IMG/VR virus record: IMGVR_UViG_3300034198_013009
Span: 1 to 26,121 of that record
Direction: 5' to 3' (one strand)
DNA length: 26,121 nt
Origin: a virus
Below, piece after piece: positions 26,058-26,121 of the stretch (positions are counted from its first letter, which is position 1; every line of letters starts with the position of its first letter). A program made the translations under genes and the position numbers. The notes under the pieces are model-generated. The model was not told the origin of the DNA. It searched no databases and worked only from the letters and a program-made list of their open reading frames with translations.

Positions 26058-26121
26058 TTTATTAATTGACTTGTTGAACCATCATTAGAATACCTTGCGA
26101 AGTTAATACTTATTTTTGAAT
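26054..26121 (-). CDS. C-terminal end of the gene upstream of portal (perhaps terminase large subunit)
   Basis: On the minus strand an open frame enters from the right edge and gives 21 residues (SKISINFARYSNDGSTSQLIK) before a TGA at 26056-26054, overlapping the portal ATG by four bases. Coupled ATGA overlap and gene order make a real gene end likely. In related phages the terminase large subunit often lies here, but 21 residues cannot identify it. Confidence 0.5.
   Translation of the reverse strand, partial: SKISINFARYSNDGSTSQLIK

Noticed and set aside
328-26121. Stop-codon reassignment, known in some crAss-like phages
   Set aside because: TAA, TAG (capsid gene) and TGA (64-residue gene, gene upstream of portal) all act as stops at plausible gene ends, and large genes run through without internal in-frame stops.
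26058-26121. A promoter before the portal gene
   Set aside because: The stretch is better read as the end of an upstream coding frame overlapping the portal start, and the nearest box-like bases (TAACTTCG) have a mismatch.

Overview
The window reads as the structural (late) region of a low-GC tailed phage of podovirus type, most likely infecting a member of the Bacteroidota (Flavobacterium-like). Three things point to that host group. The DNA is A+T-rich, and I estimate about one third G+C. The genes start behind A-rich stretches with no recognisable Shine-Dalgarno sequence. Three of the few gaps between genes carry TAnnTTTG boxes, the Bacteroidota -7 promoter element. Portal, capsid and tail proteins look like families I know from crAss-like phages and from marine environmental podoviruses of Bacteroidota. 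No database search was possible, so family names are from memory and from sequence pattern.

Layout. From 1 to 741 on the + strand lie the end of an unrecognised gene, a 64-residue protein and a 137-residue protein with a PD-(D/E)xK nuclease-like signature. They converge without a gap on a minus-strand block that fills the rest of the window. Read in its own direction (right to left), this block encodes: the last 21 residues of an upstream gene (perhaps terminase), portal, scaffold candidate, major capsid protein, a 249-residue protein of unknown role, two tail-tube/connector proteins, a 1558-residue tail nozzle ('muzzle' or stabilisation) protein, two small tail-associated proteins, a GNAT-like protein, and three proteins of rising size (257, 613 and 2831 residues) that look like internal virion or ejection proteins.

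How the genes work together. The order portal - scaffold - capsid - tube - nozzle - GNAT - small, middle and giant internal protein matches T7 genes 8-9-10-11-12-13-14-15-16. The best single reading is therefore a podovirus virion whose DNA leaves through a short tail and an ejected protein channel. Two intrinsic terminators sit just after the capsid gene and after the 249-residue gene. The second is followed immediately by a promoter-like box, which suggests separate dosing of head and tail/ejection genes.

The most interesting points are: the T7-like synteny with a degenerate GNAT protein in the gp13 position; a module shared by the end of the nozzle protein and a separate 122-residue gene; the mosaic 2831-residue ejection protein with internal repeats; and the terminator-promoter hand-off. 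No gap between genes exceeds 100 bases. I saw no tRNA, rRNA, CRISPR array, insertion sequence, integrase or attachment site. All three stop codons are used as stops, so the code looks standard.
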